From the NCBI RefSeq assembly GCF_905475465.1, contig NC_062239.1:6200001-6264000 (forward strand): a stretch of 64,000 bases of DNA. Reading direction: 5' to 3'. How positions within the stretch are numbered: position 1 is the first letter of the stretch; each line of letters starts with the position of its first letter. A model generated the notes under the pieces. It saw only the letters and a list, made by a program, of their open reading frames with translations, was not told the origin of the DNA and did not search any database. Position numbers and translations under genes: made by a program. This DNA comes from Pieris napi (lineage: Eukaryota; Arthropoda; Insecta; Lepidoptera; Pieridae). This document shows, one piece after another, positions 11,650 to 23,904 of the stretch.

Positions 11650-13520
11650 TAATTTAATTCATTGTAATTCTTGATTAATTCGTGTTGTTTAGACTTTAGC
11701 TAAAACCTATTTGTAATTTGAGGGATTTAAGAATATAGCTTAATTACCACAGTCGTGAAGTATCTAGTATTTTGTAAAATAAAATATGTATTATACTAAT
11801 AACGTTATAGGTTATATAAAATATTCTAAATTAATATTTTATATATTTGTAAGTAATCTTACAGATACACATATACCTATATATCATAAAAGAAAACACT
11901 TAGACAAAATACAAAGCCAAAACAGATTACATTGACAAACAAAATATACCACCAGAAAACATACCAGAAATATAACAGAAAACATAAGTTAATTAAGTAC
12001 ATAATTAGATATTAAACAAACTAATATTTAAAAAAAAGGAAATTATTACTGCTAAATAATGTTAAAGTTTTCCTGCTTCTATTACCTATAGTGATGCATA
12101 TTTGTTTCCTATAATTAAATTAATTGACGAACAGTTAACTGAACCAAATGTTTCATACGATAGAGATTACAGATATAACTTTAAATTGCGTCGATTTGTC
12201 AAAGAAATGTGCTTTTTAGGTTAGTAATTAATAACTTTCATTTACACGAAATCGCTAAATTATTTTTAATTATTGTAATTATCCGTGTTTTGAAGGCGAC
12301 GACTAATTGCCGTTTCACGGTGATTAAATTTTAATTATAATAATTGGTGTGTAATTGTCAAATCATGTATTTGCCAATATTAATATACACGTGCGTCAAA
12401 TGTGAAAATATGCAGACAGGGCCATCAACTTTGCGAATGCCTTTATATTAATCGGTTGGATTGAACAATGAATTTTTAAATGAATTTTATTATTAGTTTA
12501 GCTAAGGTATTCTATTGATTACTTAATTTAATTGTTACACAAATTGTTTATAATAATGACAAACACGAAAGTGTATTCATTAATATACCAGCTTGTAACA
12601 ATTCGTAAGAGTAATATTATATTTATATTATTCGCGTTAATGTAAAATTTCTATAGAATCTAGTCATAATTATTGAATCAACTTCGTCAATTATTTTTTT
12701 GCAATTTGAAACAAGAAACCTAAAAAAAGTTAGTCTAGTTTCTAAACTTCTTTCGAATGCCTGAAGAAGGCTATCAATTCGACGAAGCAAAGGTTCTCTA
12801 ACCTTGGACCGGATGGATGATGATCAGATACAGTAAATTTGGGTTATCAAAACATAACATAAGATCCCTTGCCCCATAAGCTAGTTTGTAATAAACTAAC
12901 TGATGCTTAATACATTTAATAATCTTAGCAAAGCCAAGAATTATTCTATAAATTTCTATTAATAATATATAGGTAAATTTATAGTATGATTCTCTACATA
13001 GATCTAATCGATCCAAAATCGATTTAAGGCAAGTTCACACGATACAATCGATTGATCAAACATCGAGAACTTCCGTGAGAGTGTCATGTTGTTTATACAA
13101 CCAATATATTGAGTTAGAACGCACATGATCTATCGTTATCGTCCAGTTAGTGTTTTGTCTACTTTGTACTAGTCATTAGTATGTTCGTTAGTTTGGAAGA
13201 GGTTTATGTGTGAGTTACACTTAAAAGACGTCATATTAGCTATGTACCTATATGCGAATATTTACGGTTTAATAACTGTAGTATATAGGTTGCCTACGTG
13301 TTTTGATTCTGCAAATTGATATATGAGATAATTATTATTTCATTTCAATTATTCTTAATAATTAATTTACTTAATCTGTTTATGTAGTAAAATAATAGTC
13401 ATATTATATAAAAGGCTTAAAAAATCGATATATATTTAGATAATCTAATAGTTTAAGAAAAACAACAAAGGCAATCGTTGTAAAACATTTGGAAACTAAA
13501 ATTGCACCTGGGCGCACTCC
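11650..13520. other. Very AT-rich sequence, no gene recognised
   Basis: I see no exon, RNA gene or family repeat. A/T homopolymer runs and scattered TAAT-type sites are all that stand out. Confidence 0.5.
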
Positions 13521-13554
13521 CTTGTTTTAATTTACTTGCGTCGCGACTCGCGAC

Positions 13555-13640
13555 CACGTGCAATATTGAATAGCTATATTGAGGCCGCTTCATTATCTAT
13601 AAAAAGGCTTTTCAAAGCTTTGTTCACTTGTTCACTTTCT
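13555..13640 (+). promoter_or_regulatory. Candidate core promoter: E-box, TATA box, initiator
   Basis: A CACGTG E-box (13555-13560) precedes TATAAAAAGG (13598-13607). A TCACTT initiator-like site places a candidate start at A13626, 28 bp after the first T of the TATA box, which is the spacing expected for an animal TATA promoter. The local sequence is GC-richer than its surroundings. A splice-donor-like GTAAAG follows at 13661. No convincing downstream exon was found; a short ATG ORF starting at 13729 encodes only about 18 residues. Confidence 0.35.
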
Positions 13641-13924
13641 GTTTCTTTGCCACCGACAATGTAAAGAGTATTTTAAGATTTAAGAAAATATCCATGATTA
13701 TTGTATCTACATTTTTTGTTAAAGAATAATGAAGATTTTGAAGTTGCTTATATTTACGAGTAGATTCAATGAAAATATTTTGTGAAAATTCAAAAACTTA
13801 CATAATATGCTGCCCCCGCGATCTTCGTTTCGCTTTAATATGATTTTGTAACTTTTTTTCTGCGCATATTTGGATGTAGCCCTAGTAGGCTATGAGCGAA
13901 TCTGTGCTGTGTTGCTGTCATGTG

Positions 13925-14325
13925 CAGTGGCTTCACATTGGAAGCTTCTACTCATCTACTGTCTGGAACTGCCGGTCTTCTACCTCTAGAATATGGTGAC
14001 ATGGTGAGTTGGCGAGCATTTTCGTTCAGGTACAAGATTAACCGCTCTTTGTATTAACTGCCAGTCTCCGGATTTTCTCTTGATTGTTCTCATTTTACGG
14101 TGTTTGTGAACTTCGTCGACTACCATGGTACTTTTGCAATTGCTCTTAGGATCTTGTTCTGTTGCTGGAGTATATTTATGTTGTTATCACTTGCGCTGCA
14201 CAGTTGATCACATGTCCAAATTTAAAATGACTTTATATATAAGGAGTTTGTTGTCTATAGAAAGTCTCGAGTTTCATTCTTAGCATCCAGTATAGGCGGT
14301 TGTACTTAAGCTGTAGGTAATTTTT
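13925..14325 (-). pseudogene. Jockey-clade LINE C-terminal pseudogene
   Basis: Minus-strand frames give KYNRLYWML, DNKLLIYKVIL, NINILQQQNKILRAIAKVPW and a closing ENARQLTMS...RGRRPAVP segment. The order matches the end of Jockey-type reverse transcriptases (LYW-ML, NKL-IYK-ILKP-W-YG, N-IL-R-QNK-LR-I--APWY). Several stops and frameshifts interrupt it, and the RT catalytic YADD region is not present. It is a 5'-truncated, old insertion. Confidence 0.75.
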
Positions 14326-14329
14326 TTTA

Positions 14330-15670
14330 TTTTAAGCTGTTTATTAGCTACATACCAACATATGGAACGTATGGCTTTGCTACGCCATAAAGACTGGTTT
14401 ACTTTTGCGGAACAAAAACCTAGGTAGGTAGGTACTAAATTTTTCAGTTATTATATTTTTCCAATTTCTCTCTCCATAAATACCTTTCTTAGATTTTATA
14501 CAATAAACAAAAAAACATTCCTGGAATTTTGGATTTGGAGGTCCAGCCGTCTTCGTTTGAGCTTACCAACAATTTTTTTGGATTAATTTTTACTTTTTTA
14601 TGAAATGACAAAAATATTGTGTCACATTACAGCAAATGGCACTATCAAGTTAAATTGTTAGGTATACTTTATTAAAGGTTTGATACTCATGAATAACGTT
14701 ATATTGGATATGTAACGGTTTCTTGACGTATTTAAAAATAATTCCCACAAAACGTAAACTAAAACACGCCTGTAACAATTCTTCAACATCTGCTATGTAT
14801 AATTAGCGTAAATAAATAAATACACCATGTTTATTGTGTCACAAATTTATCCTCAACCGACCAGGTTAACGTGAGCTCTTACGCCCCTTTATCAATAGTA
14901 ATTGTCTACCATGTACACTTTTGTACTAAGTATTGAGGGTCAAGTTATACCGGTCACCGTAGTCCTTGTCACTGCCTGTCGCGACATGTGGAAACCATTT
15001 GTTTGCTCTGTAAATAAAGCTGTATTCACATCAACCACATGCTGTAGTTTTATGTACGTACAATTATAGCACACCTACGGTGTAATTAGGTGTAAGATGA
15101 GATGTCTTTTAGGTATGTAATATATAAGCATGTGTTTTACTTGCTGATTTAACTTTACATAGCTTAAGTCCCTTATATTAACGTAGATATAGTTCTACAG
15201 TAGCCAATTTATACCAGCTACTTTATTCTAGATAGTCTTCTCCAGCTAGTATATTCCAGCTATACCTATATAAGCAAGCTGGTATGTTTTCGCTTACATG
15301 CTGGACCAAATAGCTTTGACAAAAATCTTTATTTATTATTTAGAAAGAAAAATAGAACACAAATCAAGCTTAACATTCTTGACATTACAGTTAACATTCT
15401 AGAAAACGGGTTTATTCGATAGATATAACTAATATGTGATATAAATAATATTTGAAATTGCTATGAATCAATTAAATTATTCACCTCAAATCCAACCCCA
15501 AATATAAAGCGTTGAATTAACCTTATCAAACATCAATTTTCGTGTCAACGCAACAATTTGTCATTTGTTATCGTAAAATCTTATTGGGCTTTAAATTGCG
15601 TGAAAATAACATTTCATTTATTTGATAATATGAGTTTTTCCTTAATTTATTTAAATAACCTTTGGTTTTG
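14330..15670. other. AT-rich sequence, nothing recognised
   Basis: I find no gene and no copy of the repeat families named here. Around 15185-15300 there are several imperfect agctag/ccagct-containing repeats (ccagctactttattcta, ccagctagtatattccagct) that form a short degenerate repeat cluster. Confidence 0.4.
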
Positions 15671-15679
15671 GCGTCTGTG

Positions 15680-15852
15680 TCTGTGATGATTCTTTTTCAA
15701 ATAAGCAAGTAGGTGATCACCCTTCAGTGCTTTACCGTGCGGTCGTTTCCTTCAGCGTACGAGCGAGTATTATATGCAACCATAAAGAATAGGACCCATT
15801 GGTGCACTTTAAAGGTTCGAACTTACGACCTCAGGGTTGTGAGTCGCAGGGG
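15680..15852 (-). mobile_element. SINE-A, diverged copy
   Basis: The reverse SINE-A retains ataagcaagtaggtgatcac, the ccattggtgcac block and a B-box complement (aggttcgaacttacgacctc). The 3' end is lost. Confidence 0.7.
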
Positions 15853-16004
15853 TGTCCCATAAATAGGGGTATAAAACTACCTGCAGTTGGTATGTAATTG
15901 TTTAAAATTACGTATAAAATAATGATAAAAACAATGAATAATGTACATAATATGATTAGTGTAACAGTGAGAAAAAACAATGAAAATAAAGGATGTGAAT
16001 TGGG

Positions 16005-16130
16005 AGTCTCGGCGTGTGCTCAAGAGGCTGATCACCTACTTGCCTATTAGATTGACAAATGATCTTGAAACAGATACAGAAATCGGGGGCCCAGACCTTA
16101 AAGGGTGCCACTGATTTTTATTTTAATCTA
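16005..16130 (+). mobile_element. SINE-A 3' half
   Basis: The plus-strand body and 3' end (gaggctgatcacctacttgc ... gccactgattttt) are present; the tRNA-like head is missing. Confidence 0.75.
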
Positions 16131-16479
16131 AAAATTCATTTGAAACACGTATTATCAATCCAATTGAAACCATACCAACGGCCAAACAGCTAACGACCGG
16201 CGAACTTCGCGTGAACGATATCGGTCACAGGTCATTATCGTTCATTACTCGTGGCGATCGCTGTTAAGATATCATTCGCGACGTTACCCGGTCAAAACAC
16301 AAAATGTAGTGTATGATTAATTTATTACGAATTAAGGGTGTTTTGATGTAATAGATATTAATTGGCTTATGTTAGACATTTCCATATTAAGAGTATGGGA
16401 AAAAGCTTTAAATATTAATATTAAAATAAAAATAAAATACCGATAGAACGGAGCATGCCCAAAAGTACCTAATAAAAAT

Positions 16480-16604
16480 CCCTAACTTTTGTACTAACTG
16501 TTTGAGACTGATCTAAAATTATCGTGATACATGAGTCCTTTTTTTGTTTAGTTATTTTTTTGTCGTTCCTGTCTTAGTTTTGTCTTTGTCTTAATTATGT
16601 AGGT
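16480..16604 (+). mobile_element. LINE-J 3'-UTR fragment
   Basis: The segment taaaattatcgtgatacatg followed by agtccttttt matches the region upstream of the LINE-J hairpin in other copies. Here it runs into a tandem duplication instead of the hairpin. Confidence 0.5.
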
Positions 16605-16951
16605 ATTTCTGCACTTCTTGCTTACCTAACCTTAGTTTTTTTCACATAAAAATAGTGTAATTTGTTTTCATTTAAAAATTAAATACATATAGGTATATAT
16701 ATATATTGATTTTGCAAGAAATTTGTTTTATATTCAAAAAGTTCAAGTGGCCGACCATATTACCCGCGTTTGTGATGAATTTCTGCACTTCTAGCTTACC
16801 TAACCATATTTCGTTTTTCACATAAAAATAGTGTAATTTATTTTCATTTAAAAATTATATATATACCTACGAGTATATTGATTTTGCAAATTTGTTTTAT
16901 ATTCAAAAAGTTCAAGTGGCAATAAGCCGACCATATCCGCGTTTGTGATGA
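16605..16951. repeat. Direct tandem duplication, ~174-bp unit x2
   Basis: Unit 1 (16605-16778) and unit 2 (16779-16951) begin with tttctgcacttct and end with cgcgtttgtgatga. They share the internal cacataaaaatagtgtaatt and ttcaagtggc blocks. They differ by small indels, including extra bases near the end of unit 2. Confidence 0.85.
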
Positions 16952-16984
16952 CAGATGGGTATTCAAGACTCTTACATTGAATAG

Positions 16985-17145
16985 CCCAGTGGGAAGAAAG
17001 AAGAGAGGACGCCTGTCAGTAACCTGGGAAGATAAAATAAAAGGGATAGCAGAGCATGATTAGAAATAGTAGCGTAGATGAGAGACAAATGGAAGAATTT
17101 GCCTTCACTCCGTCAGAGGTCGTACATAAACTTAATCTAATCCTT
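16985..17145 (+). pseudogene. LINE C-terminal pseudogene
   Basis: The plus strand reads RKKRGRLSVTWEDKIKGIAE in one frame and MRDKWKNLPSLRQRSYIN in another. These match the G-R-P---W-D-IK and R--WK-L segments at the end of LINE pol proteins. Stops separate the two parts. Only the last part of the ORF is present. Confidence 0.65.
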
Positions 17146-17149
17146 AAAT

Positions 17150-18080
17150 ACTAACTCGAATATAGGTCATTTTCATTTATTATGCGATTACCTAAGTAGG
17201 TTATCCTTGGATATATAAACTTAATATGTAACATAATAACATTATTGCGGTTGAGTCAAAACATTAAAAAAAATCAAACTATAAAGCCATACGTAATAAA
17301 CCTCCCACGTAAATACTATACAATATCATTAAAAGTACATTAACTTACAAAAGAAATTACCTGCACCAGGGAAAATGATCACATACCTAATACTACAGTT
17401 ACTCGTCTCCGATTGGTTTAACTCAAATCTATGTCACCCATTTGTCACCAAACCTCAGCCATTCAGCGTCGAGTATTCAAGAATGGAACGAAAGTGTCAT
17501 TCGATGTCGCCTATGTACTGCGTTGCATTGTTCCCGTTCCATTTATGAAATAAAGGAATACTTGTATGACAAACTTTTTGAATTGCTGTTCTTATGTCAT
17601 ATATATAAGAGTTTTTTTTAAATATTTATTACTATTCAGTATGGTTAGGAAATTTTCAACCCTAAAATCGTTGGATCGAATATCCTATTAACTTTTCTGT
17701 AAGCGGAATGAAATCACTATAAAATGGACTTTTGTTTAGTTTTCTGTAATTTAAATTTTTTCTTTTATTAGTATTTTGTATTTGTTTGTTAGTAATTGTT
17801 TTTTTTTTGTAATGTTTGTTATGTTTGCCTGTAAGTGCTTGTCACACTAAAAATTGTATTTTGTGTTTGTCTTTACCAATGTGTCAGTGTGCCGAGCGTT
17901 GGCAAGCTGTTTCTCAATAAAAAAAAATAACAAAAAAAACTCAATAATGAAAACCGTTAGTTTTGTCTTAAATAGGTACAAAAATCAACGACACTTCTGA
18001 CCCGTACCACATCTGAGATTTCATTTAAAGAACAATCCTATGTAAAATAAGCTATATTCAACAGATAATATTACGCAACT
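17150..18080. other. AT-rich sequence, no gene recognised
   Basis: No gene is seen. The T-rich stretch at 17740-17935, ending in gagcgttggcaagctgtttc and a long A-run, has the look of a retroposon 3' tail but has no second copy that I can see. Confidence 0.35.
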
Positions 18081-18084
18081 CTAA

Positions 18085-18323
18085 GGGTCTGTTTCACAAT
18101 GTATGGATAAAGTACCAAATAGCTATGCAACACATAAATTATTTGGAAGATAAATTGTGCTATTTGACAATCATCGAACTCATAGCTTATGATGGACTTT
18201 ATGTGACAAATAGCACTATCTGACGGTCGTGAAACGCAACAATTGTATTTATCCTACCAATAAGTAATAAATAGCTAATTTGGAACTTATGTAGAACTTA
18301 TCCGTACATTGTGAAACAGACCC
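18085..18323. mobile_element. PIF/Harbinger-like MITE, 239 bp
   Basis: The left end (gggtctgtttcacaatgta...) and the complement of the right end form about 28-bp terminal inverted repeats with one substitution and one indel. The element is flanked by TAA at 18082-18084 and 18324-18326. TAA/TTA target-site duplications are characteristic of the PIF/Harbinger superfamily, so that assignment is likely. No transposase is encoded. The copy is well preserved, suggesting it is younger than most neighbours. Confidence 0.8.
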
Positions 18324-18329
18324 TAAAGG

Positions 18330-19170
18330 TGCTAAATGAAAAGTATGACAGCCGTGAATAACATTATGAAAACACGAATATCTCCGTTAAAACGTGATTC
18401 CGAACAACAATGAATAATTGTTCCACTCATCATCGGGAATGAAACAACAAAAACGACACAATTTCGCCCCAAATCAAGCGTGACTTTCAACAAAAGGGTG
18501 TAATAACGTGCGTTTAATCCCGCCATTTTCAAGAGGCCTCATTGCCGTAATCATCTGAGGGATACGCGCGCTTTTTATTTGTCCGGATTATGTGCCAATT
18601 GCCCCAGGTTGGAAGGTATCATTGTTAAAGTGCAGCTGTTCTCTTCCCGAGGGGTAAAAAAGATGTTTTGTTTTTATAGCCTTTTAGCGGTCACCGGGAC
18701 GGCCTTTTTGATACAATGTGTTTAGAAACAATGTTCGGAATGATATAATGATAATATTGTAGTATCGATTGTATTGGTTCATTTGTTGATATCTAAAAAT
18801 GATCGACAAGAGTTCTAATACACTTAATAATAATACAATACACAATACAATTAAGTCAATTTATTAGTTATATATAAAATATGATTTGTCCTGTGTATTT
18901 ATAATTCATCCTTTATAACCTAAGTAACTGTTTGTGTTCCGACATTGTGTGTAAAAATTTATATATATAGGTATCGCACGTAGAAATATTTTTGCACTAT
19001 GCCCCAATAATTAGCGGTAAAGTAATTTTGTGTACCTAGTTAATATTTTTGATTTGTATTTAACGTTTTAATCTACTTTAATTGTCTATGGTATAGATAT
19101 CTAGGTATATCTCTTATATATAAGGGACTTAGATAAGTTAGGTTTTTTGTTATAAGTCATATAATATGAT
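18330..19170. other. No gene recognised
   Basis: A GC-richer unique patch at about 18400-18720 (with CGAGGGG and GGCC motifs) lies in AT-rich sequence. I see no exon or repeat. Confidence 0.4.
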
Positions 19171-19174
19171 AATA

Positions 19175-19452
19175 GAGCAGTGGTGGTCTAGTGGCTTCAG
19201 CGACTCTCATCCCTCAGGTCGTAGGTTCGATCCCCGGCTGTGCACTTATGGACTTTCGTTCTATGTGCTCATTTATCACTCACTCGTACGGTGAAGGAAA
19301 ACCTTATGAAGAATCAGGCTTGCCTTACACCCAAATAGTCGACGGGCATGTGTCAGGCACAAAAGGCTGATCACTTACTTGCCTATTGTATTTAAAAATG
19401 ATCAGAAATCTGAGGCCCAGACCTAAGGAGGCTGATTTATTTTATTTTTTAT
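19175..19452 (+). mobile_element. SINE-A, near full length
   Basis: The head is well preserved: tggtctagtggcttcagcg (A-box region) and aggttcgatccccggct (B-box, near-consensus). The body and a gctgatttattttatttt tail follow. Confidence 0.88.
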
Positions 19453-19459
19453 TTAAAGT

Positions 19460-20855
19460 CATATAAGCATCAAATTCAAAACTCAATACTTTAAGGTTCT
19501 AGGGCATGTCGTGTTTCTTTTTGAATTTATTCAATTCCCATTCATCGAACCACTTAAAACTCTATTATTAATATAATGTCCCCTTCAAGTAAGAATAAGA
19601 GGACAACTATTCAAATGAAAAGGGTTCAATTTGAATATTGTGCACCCAAGCAGCCATCTTGTTTTTATTCGCCATTTTGAAATGTCTTTTTTAAGGTGAG
19701 CTTTTACGACAGATGTTCGATAAACCTCTTCTTGTTAAGTGTTTAGTTAAGATGATTTATAGTCCGGATTAAGTTATAATAAGTTAATAAACATCTGTTT
19801 TAAAATACATTGGTTATAAGTGGATTTCCTCGATAGGTTTTTTGTCATTTTCAAAAACGTTTTCTTAAGTTAGTACTCATGTGTGATAGTGTTATGTTAA
19901 AGACAATTCTTGCTTAGGACTCAGGTAAGCAAACTTAACAAATATAATAATATATGAACTTACTAAGTATCAGCAGGTAGGTCTACTTCAATTGACGCAA
20001 ATTAATACAGCTAACAAAACTTAGTTTGTCTTTGAGAATATGTAAGTGAACCTAAAAAGAATCGACTCTTGCGACGTAATTTTTCAAGTCCTGTGAATGT
20101 TTGTGAGTGTATTTTAGGTAGATAATGAGGAATAATATACTATTTGTTTTACTAAAAAAAATATTTCGTATATAGGTACCTATATATAGGTACCTTCGAC
20201 AAAATAGTCGGAGAATCAGCTGGTTCTCATTAAAATAATACAAGAAAGTAAAATAACAATACCTGAAGTCATTCCATTTACGACATTACAATTATTAAAA
20301 TTGAAAAAAAGTTATCGCTCTTAATATTAATTAAAAGTGAGTCACACAAAAACTTTACACTATATGTCGAAAAAAGAATACGAAAACTCTATTAAAGCAC
20401 TGAGTCTAAAGTAAAGGCAAAAATATAGGTCACATTTCATAACATAGTGGGTCGCAGACATGGGCACTGGGCACTGCAACACACACAAGCAAAACCTTTT
20501 TGAATGATCCTCTTTGCACGGTACTAACGTGCGCGTAATTGTTTATTTTTGTAATAATTGTATTTTCAAAAAATTTCCACGTCTAGGTCAGTGTTTAGTA
20601 AACTTAATATTCGAAATCAGTCTATTTATTGAAGTGTAAAACGGATTTAATTTGGTCTGACTTTTACGCTGATCATTTAATTATCCAATTTCTCAATTAA
20701 CTAGTAGATTGCTAGGATTATTTCCTAGTATTCCTTATGTTTCCCTAAAACTGAATAAACATTAATTCAGCCAGTGAACAAAAATATTTTCTGTTTGTAA
20801 TAACATGTTTAAAATAATAAAATTTAGTGTTTTTTTATTTTGCTCACTCAAAACA
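19460..20855. other. AT-rich sequence, no gene recognised
   Basis: No gene is seen. A perfect 22-bp palindrome centred on tatatata lies at 20174-20195 (aggtacc arms). Confidence 0.45.
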
Positions 20856-20857
20856 AG

Positions 20858-20935
20858 TCGGAGGACCTGACGTTAAGTAATACTCCCGCCCATGGACACA
20901 CACACATTGCCAGAAGGCAATTGGTACGCTTTTCT
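20858..20935 (-). mobile_element. LINE-B 3' end fragment
   Basis: The plus-strand hallmarks gacctgacgttaagtaatac, cgcccatggacac and attgccagaaggc are recognisable. It corresponds to the end of the LINE-B ORF and is truncated. Confidence 0.6.
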
Positions 20936-20939
20936 TCCC

Positions 20940-22425
20940 ATTTGTATTGGCTGGTACGGTCCAGTTATAAACGATTGTTCTTTTAAATAAAAGCACTTTT
21001 GTTTGCAACTGTCATGTCGACCGCTCCAGGGTTGACACCCTCCCTCTGATTTATGTCCGAACACTGCCAGCTGAAAGTTTGATGTGGGTGCTCACCAACC
21101 CTACGAATGATTTTTGTTTATCATGTATGTATATAATATATTGCCGGGGAATGCGATAATTTTAAAACACGAGAGCGATAAAGATTAAGCGTACAGATGG
21201 TGAAAGGTGTAACCATGTACATATGTAAAGTATCTTGAAACAAATATCTATCTATTGATAAGGATACATTTAAATTGTTTTTAATGGACCTATGCTTCTC
21301 TACTAAAATGTCTAGCTTAACAGAATGCTAAATGACAAATATCATTAGGTATAGGTAGATAAAATTAAAATACATATAAATTCAATTGATATATTTCATG
21401 TAGCGACTCGCCCCGGCTTCGCATAGGCAACCGCGACGTGTAAACCTTGAAAAGATTATCTAACCGTTTTCCCATGAATCTAAGTATTGGTGAAAATCGC
21501 AATTAATTTCGTGGAGTTATTGAGTTTATCGTGAACAGACAGACAGATAGACGCCGCTGCGGACTTGTTTTTAAATGATATAAAAGTAAGACATACCTAT
21601 TATACCACTTAGGCATTATCAAACTCTACATATATTCTTTATTATCTTATTAACTCAATCATATATTTATCATCTTTAAGACAACGTTCGTAAGAAACGT
21701 TTTCGTTCGATATTTTTTTCTTTAACTACCATGAAAACGTATTTTCTTTTCTTTAACATATAGCCTTTAACTTACAAATAACGTGGCTTTCTATTGGTAA
21801 AAGAATCATCAAAATTAGTTACGTAGATCTTTAGATTACTCCCTACAACCTCACACATATTTTAATATTAGTATATACATTAATAATAATAATAATACGC
21901 CATTATTCATGCACATCTTATTGACTTATATTTAACAAACATAGATATACATATGTATATATGTAATATGCTGCCCCTGTCCGGGTGAAAGCCTCCTCCA
22001 ACTTTTTCCACCAAATATTTTTTTTAAATAGATACATTAAACAAACAAAATAAAATAAATCTAAAATATTTAATTAAAATACATCTCCATAGGATTTAAT
22101 GTATTATAAATATTTTTCAAGGTCTTGTCAAACAAAATATCAAATGAACGAAATGACGATTCATTAAACTAGAACAATCATACACCATCAGTCATCTTGC
22201 TATATCTAATTACAGAATTAAGAAATCGCGAACGATATCTCGTTAAAGACAATAAACCCATCATTAATCATTAGGAATTACGCGCAATCATTAATGATAT
22301 TAGGTGTTTTGAGATTTTAGATGGTTTGGTGTAAGGCACAAGCAGAATTTATCACAATGTACCTATTACGTATTGGTTGGTCTTCAAAAGAAAGAAAAAT
22401 ATTAAGGCCAAAAACGTGTTATATA
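20940..22425. other. AT-rich sequence with one degenerate repeat
   Basis: No gene is seen. At about 21405-21560 there is a repeat-like block (cgccccggcttcgcatagg ... gtgaacagacagacagat) of a kind common at the ends of insect transposons. Confidence 0.35.
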
Positions 22426-22431
22426 TATATT

Positions 22432-22775
22432 ACTACTAGCAACCGGCCAAGCGTTGCTGTGGCTAAGGTTTTTGTTATATAACATAGTAGTAAACTATTC
22501 AAGGGAAACAGAGGAGAACTTATGTGAAAGGTAGATAGCTTATGTGAAACGTTGGTACTTTTAACACAGCGCCATTTGTTAGAATTGTATAAAATAATAA
22601 ACAAATATTTGAAATAAAATAATATTGCGGGTATAAATTGAGATGTAAGCTATCCTATCTTTTAAGTTAGATCAAACCGCACACGGTGTGCAAATTTGAT
22701 TGAAATCGGTTCGGTAGTTTAGGAGTCCATTGCGGACAAACAACGTGACACGTAATTTATTTATATTAAGATTAG
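22432..22775 (+). repeat. Interspersed repeat F, copy 1
   Basis: This roughly 340-bp repeat shares blocks with an inverted copy at 33065-33475: ccggccaagcgttgctgtgg, atgtgaaacgttggtactt, cacacggtgtgcaaatttg and gaccaa-free aaatcggttcggtag. It has no ORF. The GGCCAAG...GTGGC start and the ACGTGACACG end are kept in both copies. The superfamily is unknown to me. Confidence 0.7.
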
Positions 22776-22779
22776 TGAA

Positions 22780-23335
22780 CTTATAATAAAACATTGAATA
22801 ATATATGAATTATAATAGGTACCTAAACGTATCTTGACTTTTTGACAATGGATTTTTATTAAAGTACCTACTTGATATTCAAATTTAAAAAAATCCTTTG
22901 AGAAGTTATATCTTTAACAAAGGCTGTACGCTACCAACCGCCTCTATGAAAACGCAAAAAGCCTGTACTCTGGACGTCATCACATCATGTATTTTGTAGA
23001 TCTTGGCACAGCTAGGGTTTTTAGAGTTTGGGAAAGTTGTCTGCAATGCCCCTGATGAGCAGGGGTTTATGTGTCCAGGGTTTCACTATACGAGGAGACA
23101 AAATAATACTTAAACGCTTTCGGTTCATAACTTGTTTTAACCTTAAAGTAACGAAGGCGGATCGTAATATCGATTGTACCCACGTTCTGTTGTAATTGTT
23201 GATGATTACAACACGTTATGTGTGCACTGATTACAATTATGATAAGTGCACGACGGTTTTCTCGTGTTTCTATTTTAATGGCAACCTAGCACGGATATTT
23301 AATTATTAAAATATTTCACAAAATATTTGAGGATA
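22780..23335. other. No gene recognised
   Basis: Contains a GC-richer unique patch at about 22920-23090. I see no repeat or exon. Confidence 0.4.
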
Positions 23336-23339
23336 AGGT

Positions 23340-23613
23340 CGCATTTTAATTAAAGAATTTTTAACCGCTTTATACTATCTTCACCTGTATGTATGTATGT
23401 ATGTATGTAACCGACTCCTTCGGACTCGATTTTGACCCACTTTAAACGGACAGATTAAATTCAAACTTTGTACACTTATAAAGAATCAGCGACAATATAA
23501 TAATTTCATTGGTTTATCTCTAAAAAAACAATTAAATTTTTTTTAAGTCCACAAAGCAATACGATTAAATTGAGACAACACGTATTGCTGCTAGGACTAA
23601 AAAGTGGAAAATG
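23340..23613. repeat. Interspersed repeat N with (TGTA)n, copy 1
   Basis: A TGTA microsatellite (about 23386-23408) is followed by ccgactccttcggactcgat and gacccactttaaacggacag. The same order recurs at 46611-46790. The microsatellite is therefore part of the element and moves with it. Confidence 0.75.
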
Positions 23614-23814
23614 AATATAGTTAAAAAAAACTATAAAACACGCTTTTAAAGCACATCAAACTAAAAAGTGAAAAATAATTCCTAACTTAGGCTGAAAATG
23701 GTAACGAAGAAAAAATACTGGTATTATTGTGAAAAAGCGTGGGTTGCTTGATAGACGAAAAATATGGCACAGAGCGCCATAAAAGCGTGTTTTATAGTTT
23801 TTTTAAACTATATT
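23614..23814. mobile_element. MITE-like element with ~35-bp inverted ends
   Basis: The left arm (aatatag, A-run, ctataaaacacgctttta; 23614-23648) is the near-perfect complement of the right arm (23780-23814), differing mainly by one base in the A-run. A related left arm occurs at 46790-46862 next to the second copy of repeat N. It encodes nothing and is probably a non-autonomous DNA transposon nested in or belonging to repeat N. Confidence 0.6.
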
Positions 23815-23904
23815 TATTGAATTCACGAGTTCAATTGTTTTATTAATAACGGCTCTTAATACAGGTAAGTTCCTACAGAGAGCCTACTACCTACATACAT
23901 ATTT

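Noticed and set aside
16605..16951. CRISPR-like or satellite array
   Set aside because: There are only two long direct units with no spacers; it is a simple tandem duplication in eukaryotic DNA.
20174..20195. 22-bp perfect palindrome as a functional site
   Set aside because: It is made of taggtacc and TA repeats that recur widely in this AT-rich DNA; probably compositional.
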